Positions 53,335-64,000 of a stretch of 64,000 nt of DNA are shown piece by piece. The first letter of the stretch is position 1. The number at the start of each line of letters is the position of its first letter. The position numbers and the translations under genes were made by a program. Source of the stretch: Clavibacter michiganensis subsp. insidiosus (GTDB lineage Bacteria; Actinomycetota; Actinomycetes; Actinomycetales; Microbacteriaceae); contig NZ_MZMO01000001.1 of the NCBI RefSeq assembly GCF_002240565.1, positions 1,550,001 to 1,614,000 of the forward strand, written 5' to 3'. The notes beneath the pieces are model-generated. The model was not told where the DNA came from. It did no database searches and worked only from the letters and a program-made list of their open reading frames with translations.

Positions 53335-55095
53335 CTAGTTCGCGAACTCCGTGACGGTCGCGTCGGCCGCGACCTTCGTGGCGCCGACATCGACGCCGTG
53401 GTACGTCAGCAGCGTGTCGACGGTGTCCTGGATCTCCGCGTCGCGCTCCTCGCCGGTCCAGCCGAGCGCGTCCTGGAGGACGTCCGCGATCTCCGCGAGC
53501 ATGTCGTGGGTCACGCCGCCGACGAACGCGAGGTTCGTGCGACGGAGGACGACGTCGGCGAGGTGCACCGCGTCCTCGTGCGTGGCGAAGTACGCGATCT
53601 CGGCGCGCGTCAGCTGCGGGTCGGTCGTGAGCGGCGTCGACGGCTGTCCGGAGAGGACGTCGATGACGCTCGTGGCGCGGGTGCCGTAGCGGTTGAGCAG
53701 GCGGTCGACCTGCTCGGTGCCGATGCCCTCGGAACGCGCGGCCTGCGTCGCGATCCAGCGGGCCCGGGCGGTGCTGGAGGACGGGAAGTCCTTGCCGCCG
53801 CCGATGGGCATGCCGGTCGTGTCGACCGAGCGCTCGACGCCGAGGCGCGTGGTGGCCTCCGTGGAGAGGTGCGCGGACAGCGCGCGGAACGTCGTCCACT
53901 TGCCGCCGACCAGGCTCAGCACCTTGCTGCCGGACAGGCCCGCGATCTCGGTCTCGACGATGCGGTAGTCGCGCGACACGAAGCCGGGCGCCGTGTCCTC
54001 GTGGCGCGGCAGCGGGCGGATGCCCGAGTAGCGGTACACGATGTGGTCGCGGTTGAGCTCGATCTGCGGGAAGACGTGCTTGACGAGGTCGAAGAAGTAG
54101 TCGACCTCGTCCTCGGTGCAGACGGCCGGCTCGCTCGGGTCCGCGTCGATGTCCGTCGTGCCGATGAGGACGCGGCCCTTGAGCGGGTAGATGAGGACGA
54201 TGCGGCCGTCGTTGTTCTCGAAGAAGATCTCGCGGCCCTTGGTGGCCTCGAGGAGCTCGGCGTTGTCGACGACGATGTGCGAGCCCTTGGTCCCGCCCAT
54301 GAACTTCGTGTCCCCGCCCATGGCCTCGTTGGTGAGGTCGGTCCAGGGGCCAGACGCGTTGACGACGACGTCGGCCTTCACGACGAACTCGGTGCCGGAG
54401 ATCACGTCGCGCAGCTTCACCCCGCCGTCCGCGACGCCCACGGCCTCGAGGTAGTTGGCGCTGCGCGCGTGGTCGCCCGCGGCCAGGCCGTCCTTGAGCA
54501 CGTCGAGCGCGAGGCGCTCGGGCTCGTGCACGGAGGCGTCGTAGTAGGTGCCGGTGAACTTGACGTCCTTGTTGAGGGCGGGCATGTCCTCGCGGGCGGC
54601 CTTGCCGATGCGGAAGCGGTGGCGCGGGACCGAGCCGCCGTCGCGGGAGAAGGAGTCGTAGAGCGTCATGCCGACGCTGATGAGGAGGGCGCCGCGCTCC
54701 TTGGTGGAGCGCTGCTTGTGGGTCAGCATGCGCAGGGGCGCGTTGAGGATGCCGGAGAAGGTGGAGAAGATCGGCATGGTCGTCTGCAGCGGCTTCACGT
54801 AGTGGGGCGCGATGCGGATGAGGCCGTTGCGCTCCTCGACGGACTCGCGGACGAGGCGGAACTCGCCGTTCTCGAGGTAGCGGATGCCGCCGTGGATCAT
54901 GTGCGAGCTCGCCGCCGAGGCGCCCGAGCCGTAGTCGGCGCGCTCGACGAGGACGACGTCGACGCCCTGGAGCGCGAGGTCGCGGAACGTCGCGATGCCG
55001 TTGATGCCGCCGCCGATGACGAGCACCTTCGCGCTCGGGCGGTCGTGGATGCGGGCGACGTTGTCCCGCAGGTCGGTCTTCTTCGACGTGGTCAC
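53335..55095 (-). CDS. glpD: Glycerol-3-phosphate dehydrogenase GlpD
   Basis: 586 residues from GTG 55095 (GAGAGAAG upstream); possible ATG starts further up would add a short tail. The FAD dinucleotide fold is VLVIGGGINGIATFRDLALQG, with SSHMIHGGIRYLE and the conserved PLKGRVLIGTTD and GKWTTFRALS. The membrane-associated flavoprotein oxidises glycerol 3-phosphate to dihydroxyacetone phosphate and reduces menaquinone. It is the step after GlpK. A SorC-type regulator gene is divergent. Confidence 0.95.
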   Translation of the reverse strand: MTTSKKTDLRDNVARIHDRPSAKVLVIGGGINGIATFRDLALQGVDVVLVERADYGSGASAASSHMIHGGIRYLENGEFRLVRESVEERNGLIRIAPHYVKPLQTTMPIFSTFSGILNAPLRMLTHKQRSTKERGALLISVGMTLYDSFSRDGGSVPRHRFRIGKAAREDMPALNKDVKFTGTYYDASVHEPERLALDVLKDGLAAGDHARSANYLEAVGVADGGVKLRDVISGTEFVVKADVVVNASGPWTDLTNEAMGGDTKFMGGTKGSHIVVDNAELLEATKGREIFFENNDGRIVLIYPLKGRVLIGTTDIDADPSEPAVCTEDEVDYFFDLVKHVFPQIELNRDHIVYRYSGIRPLPRHEDTAPGFVSRDYRIVETEIAGLSGSKVLSLVGGKWTTFRALSAHLSTEATTRLGVERSVDTTGMPIGGGKDFPSSSTARARWIATQAARSEGIGTEQVDRLLNRYGTRATSVIDVLSGQPSTPLTTDPQLTRAEIAYFATHEDAVHLADVVLRRTNLAFVGGVTHDMLAEIADVLQDALGWTGEERDAEIQDTVDTLLTYHGVDVGATKVAADATVTEFAN

Positions 55096-55171
55096 GAGGG
55101 GCTTCTCTCTGTCGGTGCATGCGCGCATCGTGCGCGCGTCTGCATCCATCATCCGCCCGCGAACGGATCAT

Positions 55172-55203
55172 GCGAAGCCCGTGCACGGATGTGCAAGGCT
55201 CGC
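55172..55203. promoter_or_regulatory. Candidate operator between glpD and the SorC-type regulator
   Basis: A perfect TGCAC-GGAT-GTGCA inverted repeat (55182-55195) sits inside a longer imperfect one that starts GCGAAGCC (55172) and ends GGCTCGC (55203). TGCAC-type sites suit DeoR/SorC regulators. Position just before the regulator start and on the glpD side suggests control of both genes; the match to the regulator is inference. Confidence 0.5.
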
Positions 55204-55206
55204 GTC

Positions 55207-56166
55207 ATGGTCGACGGCATCGCGCACGAGCGCACCCAGGACGCCCTCCGTGCGGCGCACCTCTACTACATGCAGGACCTCACGATGGAGGCGATCGCGC
55301 GCGAGCTCGGCACGAGCCGCTCGTCGGTGTCGCGCCTCCTCTCCTTCGCCCGGGAGACGGGGCTCGTCGACATCCAGATCCGCTCGCCGCTCGACCTGGC
55401 GACGGTGCTGGGGGAGCAGCTGCACGAGCGCTACGGCGTGGTCGCGCACGTGGTGCCGGTGCCGGACCAGACGAGCGACGTCGACCGCGTCGACCGGGTG
55501 GCCCTCTCCGCTGCACGGATGCTCACCCAGTACGTCGACTCGAACATGGTCGTCGGCGTCGCGTGGGGCTCCACGGTGAGCGCGGTGAGCCGCTACCTCG
55601 TGCCGAAGCCGACGCACAACACGCTCGTGGTGCAGCTCAACGGGGCCGGCAACGTGCGCACCACCGGGATCATGTACGCGAGCGAGATCCTCCGCCGGTT
55701 CGGCCAGGCGTACGGCGCGACCGTGCAGCAGTTCCCGGTGCCGGCGTTCTTCGACGACCCGGCGACCAAGCAGGCGCTGTGGCGCGAGCGGAGCACGAAG
55801 CGCGTGCTCGAGCTGCAGGAGAGGATGGACATGGTGCTGTTCGGCGTCGGATCCCCGGTCGCCCTCGTGCCCAGCCACGTCTACTCGGGCGGCTACCTGG
55901 AGCGGTCCGACCAGCGGGCGCTCGACGCCGACGGCGTCGTGGGCGACGTGTCCACCGTCTTCTTCCGCGAGGACGGCTCGTCGGCCGACATCGCGATCAA
56001 CGCGCGGGCGAGCGGGCCGGATCTCGCGACCATCCGCAGGGCGCCGCGGCGCGTGTGCGTGGTCGCCGGCGCGTCCAAGGTCCGCAGCGTGCGGGGCGCG
56101 CTCGCCGCGGGGCTCGTGACCGACGTCGTGCTCGACGAGGGGACGGCGCGCGCGCTGCTCGCGTGA
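55207..56166 (+). CDS. SorC/DeoR-type sugar-binding transcriptional regulator
   Basis: 319 residues from ATG 55207 (an in-frame ATG at 55189 lies inside the candidate operator). An N-terminal helix-turn-helix (YYMQDLTMEAIARELGTSRSSVSRLLSFA) is followed by the SorC sugar-phosphate sensor domain with VGVAWGSTVSAVSRYL, VGSP and VAGASKVRSVRGAL. Probably it senses a phosphorylated three-carbon or pentitol intermediate. Divergence from glpD and nearness to dha and glp genes suggest it controls glycerol use; the ligand is not identifiable from sequence. Confidence 0.9.
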   Translation: MVDGIAHERTQDALRAAHLYYMQDLTMEAIARELGTSRSSVSRLLSFARETGLVDIQIRSPLDLATVLGEQLHERYGVVAHVVPVPDQTSDVDRVDRVALSAARMLTQYVDSNMVVGVAWGSTVSAVSRYLVPKPTHNTLVVQLNGAGNVRTTGIMYASEILRRFGQAYGATVQQFPVPAFFDDPATKQALWRERSTKRVLELQERMDMVLFGVGSPVALVPSHVYSGGYLERSDQRALDADGVVGDVSTVFFREDGSSADIAINARASGPDLATIRRAPRRVCVVAGASKVRSVRGALAAGLVTDVVLDEGTARALLA

Positions 56167-56206
56167 CGCGACTGATCCGCGGCGGGAGAGGGAGGGGCTG
56201 CTTCGG

Positions 56207-56279
56207 TGGGCGATACCGGACTCGAACCGATGACCTCTTCCGTGTGAAGGAAGCGCGCTACCAACTGCGCCAATCGCCC
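56207..56279 (-). tRNA. tRNA-Val (CAC)
   Basis: Acceptor GGGCGAT/ATCGCCC, anticodon arm CTTCC-TTCACAC-GGAAG with anticodon CAC, and T arm TCGGTTCGAGTCCGG. Discriminator A; CCA is not encoded. It reads GUG. The bases 56280-56559 hold the promoter of the next tRNA operon and otherwise nothing recognised. Confidence 0.95.
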
Positions 56280-56482
56280 GTGCTCACACCGCGGACGGTG
56301 CGGCTCCATGATGCCATACCGCGGGGTCGGTCGCGGTCACGGGGCGTCGGCCGGGCCAGCGGGAGCCGGGCGCCGTCGCGACACGCCCGGGTCGCCGTAG
56401 AGCGCGCGTCCACCCGATCCGCGTGAACACGCGGAGAACGGCCTGCGGGCGCGGTGCCGGTGGCGTTCCGGCGGGCGTCGTT

Positions 56483-56512
56483 TTGCACCCGCGACGGGAG
56501 ATCGGCTAGAGT
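56483..56512 (+). promoter_or_regulatory. Promoter of the tRNA-Gly-Cys-Val operon
   Basis: TTGCAC (56483-56488), 18-base spacer, TAGAGT (56507-56512), 48 bases before tRNA-Gly. One of the few clear -35/-10 pairs in the window, as expected for a strong stable-RNA promoter. Confidence 0.6.
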
Positions 56513-56559
56513 CATCGAGCACGCAGGGTCGCCGGGAAGCCGGGGGCAGCGAGCGAAAT

Positions 56560-56631
56560 GCGGATGTGGCGCAGTGGTAGCGCATCACCTTGCCAAGGTG
56601 AGGGTCGCGAGTTCGAATCTCGTCATCCGCT
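56560..56631 (+). tRNA. tRNA-Gly (GCC)
   Basis: Acceptor GCGGATG/CATCCGC, anticodon loop TTGCCAA with anticodon GCC, T arm CGAGTTCGAATCTCG. Discriminator U; CCA not encoded. First gene of a three-tRNA operon. Confidence 0.96.
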
Positions 56632-56681
56632 CGAACAGGGGCCCCGAAGGGGTTCCCTTTCACAAGGTGGGAATCACCGGT

Positions 56682-56752
56682 GGTGGGGTGGCCGAGAGGC
56701 GAGGCAGCGGCCTGCAAAGCCGTCCACGCGGGTTCAAATCCCGTCCCCACCT
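56682..56752 (+). tRNA. tRNA-Cys (GCA)
   Basis: Acceptor GGTGGGG/CCCCACC, anticodon loop CTGCAAA with GCA, T arm GCGGGTTCAAATCCCGT. Discriminator U; CCA not encoded. Second gene of the operon. Confidence 0.95.
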
Positions 56753-56765
56753 CGAGCAAGTGCAT

Positions 56766-56840
56766 GAGCGATTGGCGCAGCGGTAGCGCGCTTCCCTGAC
56801 ACGGAAGAGGTCGCTGGTTCGATCCCAGTATCGCTCACCA
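56766..56840 (+). tRNA. tRNA-Val (GAC)
   Basis: Acceptor GAGCGAT/ATCGCTC, anticodon arm CTTCC-CTGACAC-GGAAG with GAC, T arm CTGGTTCGATCCCAG. Unlike its neighbours it encodes the 3' ACCA (56837-56840). It closes the tRNA operon and is followed by a strong terminator. The body is very similar to tRNA-Val(CAC) at 56207, so the two are likely duplicates that diverged. Confidence 0.96.
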
Positions 56841-56842
56841 CC

Positions 56843-56876
56843 AGAAGGCCCCGGGAGACCGGGGCCTTCTGCTTTT
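56843..56876 (+). terminator. Classical intrinsic terminator of the tRNA operon
   Basis: Perfect 12-bp stem AGAAGGCCCCGG / CCGGGGCCTTCT with a GAGA tetraloop and a GCTTTT tail, three bases after the tRNA-Val CCA. The only hairpin here with a real T run. Confidence 0.92.
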
Positions 56877-57000
56877 CCCGGGTGCCTCGCGCCGATGGCC
56901 GTCTGCCGTCGAGGCGCTCCTCGGCTCCTCCCGTCGAAGGGGCCCCGTCGCGCGCCGGTAGTCTGGATCGGTTCCCTCCCCGTCCCGCAAGGAGCCCGCA

Positions 57001-59055
<2,055 letters not shown>

Positions 59056-59057
59056 CG

Positions 59058-59642
59058 ATGTCCGACCACGAGTCCGGGGGAGAGGACGAGCCCGTCGAGG
59101 TCCGCGTCGACGACCCCGGCCACCTCGCGGGCGTACCCGACGAGTTCCAGCGCCTGTGGACCCCGCACCGCATGGTCTACATCCAGAAGGGGCAGCAGCC
59201 GGACCGTGACGAGTGCCCCTTCTGCATCGCGCCGTCGATGTCGGACGAGGACGCGCTGATCGTCGCGCGCGGCCAGCGTGCTTACGTCCTGCTCAATCTC
59301 TTCCCGTACAACAGCGGCCATCTGCTCGTCTGCCCGTACCGTCACATCGCGACCTACGACCTCGCGACCCCCGAGGAGGTCGCCGAGATCGGGTCCCTCA
59401 CGCAGACCGCCATGCGGGTCGTGCGCGAGGTGTCGCGGAACGACGGCTACAACATCGGCATGAACCAGGGCCAGGTGGCCGGTGCGGGCATCGCCGAGCA
59501 CCTGCACCAGCACATCGTGCCGAGGTGGGGGCAGGACGCCAACTTCCTGCCGATCATCGCGAAGACCAAGGCGCTGCCCCAGCTGCTGGGCGACGTGCGC
59601 GCATCCATCGCCGCAGCCTGGCCCGCACCCGCGGGCGAATAG
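59058..59642 (+). CDS. HIT family hydrolase/transferase
   Basis: 194 residues. The catalytic HxHxH triad is [10 protein letters not shown] near residue 150; a CPFC pair near residue 53 binds zinc, and [10 protein letters not shown] is typical of the AP4A phosphorylase-like subgroup that neighbours thrS and pdxS in actinobacteria. Substrates are nucleotidyl-phosphate derivatives, not determined here. ATG 59058 is used; GTG 59043 overlapping thrS is an alternative. Confidence 0.92.
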   Translation: MSDHESGGEDEPVEVRVDDPGHLAGVPDEFQRLWTPHRMVYIQKGQQPDRDECPFCIAPSMSDEDALIVARGQRAYVLLNLFPYNSGHLLVCPYRHIATYDLATPEEVAEIGSLTQTAMRVVREVSRNDGYNIGMNQGQVAGAGIAEHLHQHIVPRWGQDANFLPIIAKTKALPQLLGDVRASIAAAWPAPAGE

Positions 59643-59655
59643 GATAGGGACCACA

Positions 59656-60547
<892 letters not shown>

Positions 60548-60558
<11 letters not shown>

Positions 60559-61177
60559 CAGCGCAGGCACGCCCGGCGACAGCCCGCTCGTCGGCGTCCT
60601 CGCGCTGCAGGGGGACGTCCGCGAGCACGTGCGCGTGCTCGAGGGCTTCGGCGCCCGGACCCGTCTCGTGCGCCAGCCGAAGGACCTCCCCGGGATCTCC
60701 GGGCTCGTGATCCCCGGCGGCGAGTCCACGGTGATGGACAAGCTGTCGCGCCAGTTCGGGATCGCGGCGCTTCTGCGTGCGGCCATCGACGACGGCCTCC
60801 CCGTCTACGGGACGTGCGCGGGCCTCATCATGCTGGCCGACGAGATCGTCGACGCGATCCACGACCAGCGGAGCATCGGCGGGCTCGACGTGTCCGTGCG
60901 GCGGAACGCGTTCGGATCCCAGACCGCGTCGTTCGAGGTCGACCTCGACGTGCCGGTGCTGGGGGATCCGCCCGTGCACGCCGTGTTCATCCGCGCGCCC
61001 GTGGTCGCCTCCGTGGGCCCCGCGGCATCGGCGCTCGCGTCGCTCGACGACGGCCGGGTCGTCGCCGTCCGCCAGGGCGCGCTCCTCGGCACCTCGTTCC
61101 ACCCGGAGGTCACGGGCGACCTCCGCTTCCACCGCCTCTTCCTCGACATGGTCGAGGGCGCGGGCCGCACCCTCTGA
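60548..61177 (+). CDS. pdxT: PLP synthase glutaminase subunit PdxT
   Basis: 209 residues. Class I glutaminase triad: cysteine in GTCAGLIM, histidine and glutamate in [23 protein letters not shown] is also present. It releases ammonia from glutamine and channels it to PdxS. GTG 60548 overlaps pdxS by 11 bases, a usual coupling of the pair. A 77-base gap follows. Confidence 0.97.
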
Positions 61178-61254
61178 CCCTCCGCGTCCCTCGACGGGGT
61201 GCGCCGATGGTCCATCATTGACAGCGAGCAGACGCCGCGTAAGGAGAACCACCC

Positions 61255-62022
61255 GTGTCCGGACATTCCAAGTGGGCGACCACGAAGCACAAGAAGGCGA
61301 TCATCGACTCGCGGCGCGCCAAGTCGTTCGCGAAGCTGATCAAGAACATCGAGGTCGCGGCCAAGATCGGCGGCGCCGACATGTCCGGCAACCCGACCCT
61401 CGTCGACGCGGTGCAGAAGGCCAAGAAGACCAGCGTCCCGAACGACAACATCGACCGCGCCGTGAAGCGCGGCGCGGGACTGCTCGGCGAGGTCGTCGAC
61501 TACCAGACGATCATGTACGAGGGCTACGCCGCGAACGGCGTCGCGATGCTCGTCGAGTGCCTCACGGACAACAAGAACCGCGCGGCCGCCGAGGTCCGCA
61601 CGGCCATGAGCCGCAACGGCGGCACGATGGCCGACCCGGGCAGCGTCGCCTACAACTTCCACCGCAAGGGCGTCCTCGCCGTGCCGCACGCCGAGGCGCC
61701 GACCGAGGACGACGTCCTGGCGGCCGTCCTCGACGCGGGTGCGGAGGACGTGACCGACCACGGCGAGGTCTTCGAGATCCGCTGCGAGCCGTCCGACATG
61801 GTCGCCGTCCGGCAGGCGCTGCAGGACGCGGGGATCGACTACGACTCCGCCGACGTCGAGTTCGTGCCGCAGGTCAAGGTCGAGGTCGACCTCGAGACCG
61901 CGCGCAAGGTGAACAAGCTCGTCGACGCGATGGAGGACCTGGACGACGTCCAGAACATCTACGTCAACAGCGACGTGCCCGCCGACGTGCAGGCCGCGCT
62001 GGACGACGACGACGAGGAGTAG
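61255..62022 (+). CDS. YebC/PmpR family protein (TACO1-like translation factor)
   Basis: 255 residues, the standard length. [14 protein letters not shown] opens the family, with [13 protein letters not shown] and GFRNGGTMA-type blocks. Older work treats these as transcription regulators; recent work shows ribosome-associated relief of proline stalling. GTG 61255 has AAGGAG upstream. It precedes ruvC, the usual order. Confidence 0.96.
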   Translation: MSGHSKWATTKHKKAIIDSRRAKSFAKLIKNIEVAAKIGGADMSGNPTLVDAVQKAKKTSVPNDNIDRAVKRGAGLLGEVVDYQTIMYEGYAANGVAMLVECLTDNKNRAAAEVRTAMSRNGGTMADPGSVAYNFHRKGVLAVPHAEAPTEDDVLAAVLDAGAEDVTDHGEVFEIRCEPSDMVAVRQALQDAGIDYDSADVEFVPQVKVEVDLETARKVNKLVDAMEDLDDVQNIYVNSDVPADVQAALDDDDEE

Positions 62023-62037
62023 GCCCTCATCGCCGGG

Positions 62038-62682
62038 GTGCGGGGGAGCGGCACGGCGGGCAGCGGCACGTCCGTGCGGATCCTCGGGATCGACCCCGGC
62101 CTGACGCGCTGCGGCGTCGGGGTCGTGGACGTCTACGCCGACCGGTCCGCCCGGCTCGTCGACGTGCAGGTCGTCCGCACCAGCCCCACGTCCGAGCTGC
62201 ACCACCGGCTGCTCGCGGTCGGCGACGGCATCGACGAGCTCGTGGACCGGCACCGGCCGTCCGTCGTCGCCATCGAGCGCGTCTTCGCGCAGGACAACCT
62301 CTCGACGGTGATGGGCGTGGCGCAGATCACGGGCGTCGCCCTCGTCGGCGCGGCGCGGCGCGGGCTCGACGTCGCCCTGCACACGCCGAGCGAGGTGAAG
62401 GCCGCCGTCACCGGGTACGGCCAGGCCGACAAGAAGCAGGTGGCGACGATGGTCGCGCGGATCCTCGGCCTCGACGAGCTGCCGACGCCCGCCGACGCGT
62501 CCGACGCGCTCGCCCTCGCGATCTGCGCCGGGTGGCGCGCCGGCATGTCCCGCGCCGGCGTCGCGGGGACGCCGCCGCCGTCCGCGCGCACCTCCGTCGC
62601 GGACGCGCCGGCGGGCGCGGGACCGACCGCGGCGCAGTCCGCGTGGCTCGCGGCCGAGCGTGCGCAGCGGGGTCGGCGCTAG
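62038..62682 (+). CDS. ruvC: Holliday junction endonuclease RuvC
   Basis: 214 residues from GTG 62038. The conserved family sequence begins only at residue 13 ([14 protein letters not shown]), where another GTG (62074) is a possible start; no good ribosome-binding site separates them. Catalytic acids are in IDPG, IERVF and DASDALA. A 35-residue low-complexity tail follows the core. It resolves four-way junctions delivered by RuvAB. Confidence 0.95.
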   Translation: MRGSGTAGSGTSVRILGIDPGLTRCGVGVVDVYADRSARLVDVQVVRTSPTSELHHRLLAVGDGIDELVDRHRPSVVAIERVFAQDNLSTVMGVAQITGVALVGAARRGLDVALHTPSEVKAAVTGYGQADKKQVATMVARILGLDELPTPADASDALALAICAGWRAGMSRAGVAGTPPPSARTSVADAPAGAGPTAAQSAWLAAERAQRGRR

Positions 62683-62686
62683 CTCG

Positions 62687-62692
62687 TAGGGT
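62687..62692 (+). promoter_or_regulatory. -10 element of ruvA, leaderless-type
   Basis: TAGGGT-N6-GTG (62699), partly within the ruvC end. It suggests ruvAB can be expressed without ruvC. No LexA-like palindrome was noticed here. Confidence 0.4.
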
Positions 62693-62698
62693 TGGAGC

Positions 62699-63343
62699 GT
62701 GATCTCCTCCCTCCGCGGCACCGTGCTGTCCGTCTCCGGTCAGACCCTCCTGCTGGAGGTGCACGGGGTGGGCTACGGCGTCTCCGTGACGCCACGGCAC
62801 GCGCTCGAGCTGCGGCACGGATCCGAGGCCACCGTGCTCACCTCGCTGGTCGTCCGCGAGGACTCGCTCACCCTCTTCGGCTTCCCCGGTCCCGACGAGC
62901 TGCGGGCCTTCGAGCTGCTCTGCGGCGTCACGGGCGTCGGCCCGAAGTCGGCCCTCGCGGTGCTCGAGCACCTGGATCCGGAGGCCATGGCCCAGGCCGT
63001 CGCGGCGGAGGACGACGCCGCGTTCCGCCGCGTCTCCGGCATCGGCCCGAAGACCGCCAAGCTCATCGTCCTGCAGCTCGCGGGGAAGCTGTTCGTCACG
63101 CAGCCGCGGACCCGCCCGACGGCGTCCGGCGCGTCGACGGTCACGGCGGACGTCGTCACGGCCCTCATCGGCCTCGGCTGGTCCGAGCGCGTGGCCCGCA
63201 CCGCGGTCGACGACGCCGTGGCCGCGGCGGCCGAGCAGGGCCTCCCGGCCGACATGCCCCGCCTCCTGCGCGTGGCGCTCGGGATGCTCGGGCCGCAGCA
63301 GCCCGCGGGCGCGTCCGCCGCCGGCCAGGCGGCCGACCGGTGA
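62699..63343 (+). CDS. ruvA: Holliday junction DNA helicase subunit RuvA
   Basis: 214 residues. N-terminal OB fold ([26 protein letters not shown]), two helix-hairpin-helix motifs ([13 protein letters not shown] and [13 protein letters not shown]), and a C-terminal domain III ([12 protein letters not shown]) that contacts RuvB. It binds the junction and loads RuvB. GTG 62699 fits the TAGGGT-N6 spacing. The stop overlaps ruvB. Confidence 0.97.
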   Translation: MISSLRGTVLSVSGQTLLLEVHGVGYGVSVTPRHALELRHGSEATVLTSLVVREDSLTLFGFPGPDELRAFELLCGVTGVGPKSALAVLEHLDPEAMAQAVAAEDDAAFRRVSGIGPKTAKLIVLQLAGKLFVTQPRTRPTASGASTVTADVVTALIGLGWSERVARTAVDDAVAAAAEQGLPADMPRLLRVALGMLGPQQPAGASAAGQAADR

Positions 63344-64000
63344 GTGGCATCGAGCACGGCGACGCGTCCAGCCCCGTCCCGGAGTCCGACGCGGAGCTCG
63401 CGTTCGAGGGCGCGCTCCGCCCGCGGTCGCTCTCCGAGTTCGTCGGCCAGGTCAAGGTGCGCGGCCAGCTGGAGCTGCTCCTCACCGCCGCCGCCATGCA
63501 GAACCGCTCGCCCGACCACATCCTGCTCGCGGGCCCGCCCGGGCTCGGCAAGACGACGCTCGCCATGATCGTGGCGGAGGAGAGCCGCCGCCCGCTCCGC
63601 CTCACGAGCGGCCCGGCGATCCAGCACGCGGGCGATCTGGCCGCCGTGCTGTCGGCGCTGGTGCCGGGCGAGATCCTCTTCGTCGACGAGATCCACCGCA
63701 TGGCGCGCTCCGCCGAGGAGATGCTCTACCTCGCCATGGAGGACTACCGCATCGACATCATGGTGGGCAAGGGCGCCGGCGCGACCTCCATCCCGCTGGA
63801 GCTGTCGCCCTTCACGCTGGTGGGCGCGACGACGCGCTCGGGCATGCTGCCGAGCCCGCTCCGCGACCGCTTCGGCTTCACCGCGCACCTCGAGTTCTAC
63901 GAGACGCACGAGCTGGAGCAGGTGATCGAGCGGGCCGCCCGCATGCTGCACCTGGAGATCGAGCACGAGGCCGTCGCCGAGATCGCGGGACGCTGCCGCG
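63340..64000 (+). CDS. ruvB: Holliday junction DNA helicase RuvB (3' end outside window)
   Basis: The first 220 residues of the AAA+ motor are visible: [12 protein letters not shown], Walker [12 protein letters not shown] near residue 64, Walker B VDEIHRM near residue 116, sensor 1 [17 protein letters not shown]. The DNA-binding winged helix lies past the window. It drives branch migration. GTG 63340 overlaps the ruvA stop by four bases. Confidence 0.97.
   Translation, partial: MSGIEHGDASSPVPESDAELAFEGALRPRSLSEFVGQVKVRGQLELLLTAAAMQNRSPDHILLAGPPGLGKTTLAMIVAEESRRPLRLTSGPAIQHAGDLAAVLSALVPGEILFVDEIHRMARSAEEMLYLAMEDYRIDIMVGKGAGATSIPLELSPFTLVGATTRSGMLPSPLRDRFGFTAHLEFYETHELEQVIERAARMLHLEIEHEAVAEIAGRCR

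Noticed and set aside
46662..56166. Glycerol region as a horizontally acquired island
   Set aside because: No integrase, transposase, direct repeats or base-composition change at its edges; although tRNA genes lie just past 56.2 kb, no attachment-site duplication was seen.
56877..57000. T-box leader before thrS
   Set aside because: No T-box sequence or stem I architecture can be seen, and the interval is only about 120 bases.
61178..61254. Riboswitch or leader between pdxT and yebC
   Set aside because: Only 77 bases with no stable conserved fold visible; it holds the yebC ribosome-binding site and nothing else.

Overview
The window is a gene-dense core-chromosome segment of a very high-GC (about 72% by eye) Gram-positive bacterium. 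Gene content and order point to an actinobacterium of the family Microbacteriaceae, most likely Clavibacter or a close relative. Supporting signs are an mraZ-rsmH-ftsL-ftsI-murEF-mraY-murD-ftsW-murGC-ftsQ-ftsZ division/cell-wall cluster without ftsA, followed by yggS-sepF-yggT-divIVA; an actinobacterial qcrCAB/ctaCDEF respiratory set; DUF3040 and DUF3043 proteins; a PknL-like kinase with an Rv2175c-like protein and a polyprenyl synthetase; and a MurE whose diaminopimelate motif is altered, as expected if diaminobutyrate is used. The genus is inference; no database was searched. I see no phage, insertion sequence, CRISPR array or defence island.

Layout. 0-4.5 kb: 5' part of a Ser/Thr kinase gene, a LysM/lysozyme-like cell-wall protein, an Rv2175c-like DNA-binding protein, a polyprenyl diphosphate synthase and a DUF3040 membrane protein. 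4.7-23.3 kb: the dcw cluster, starting at a three-repeat MraZ operator and ending with divIVA. 23.4-33.5 kb: rluA-type pseudouridine synthase, dnaE, a flavin reductase, hisD, nrdR, pyrD, DUF3043 and an M20 dipeptidase. 33.6-37.7 kb: an ErpA-type Fe-S protein, ctaC-ctaD-ctaF and a GNAT acetyltransferase. 37.8-40.3 kb: two genes with three apparent single-base losses (a SpoIIE/PP2C-type membrane phosphatase and an RlmA-type methyltransferase). 40.4-44.6 kb: qcrB-qcrA-qcrC-ctaE on the minus strand. 44.7-46.6 kb: an isolated trpD and a SRAP (YedK/HMCES) protein. 46.7-56.2 kb: glycerol/dihydroxyacetone metabolism (glpF-glpK, dhaK-dhaL-dhaM, glpD and a divergent SorC-type regulator) interspersed with YchJ-like, DinB-like and glutathione-peroxidase genes. 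56.2-56.9 kb: four tRNA genes. 57.0-64.0 kb: thrS, a HIT protein, pdxS-pdxT, yebC, ruvC-ruvA-ruvB (ruvB cut by the window end).

How it works together. The first two blocks make and remodel the envelope: kinase signalling, lipid-carrier precursor, muropeptide synthesis, septation and polar growth. The qcr/cta genes form the bc1-aa3 oxidase branch. The glp/dha region gives two routes from glycerol-type substrates to dihydroxyacetone phosphate: GlpF-GlpK-GlpD, and a PTS-dependent dihydroxyacetone kinase whose DhaM carries EIIA and HPr but no enzyme I.

At least ten genes have a TANNNT-like -10 hexamer ending only 6-9 bases before the start codon, so leaderless transcription appears common, and this decides several starts. 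The most unusual features are the altered MurE motif, the clustered frameshifts at 38.4-39.7 kb, a possible Shine-Dalgarno-masking leader before ftsZ, a possible nine-residue leaderless leader peptide before the DUF3040 gene, and an excess of GGATCC. I did not find a convincing wholly new multi-gene system.
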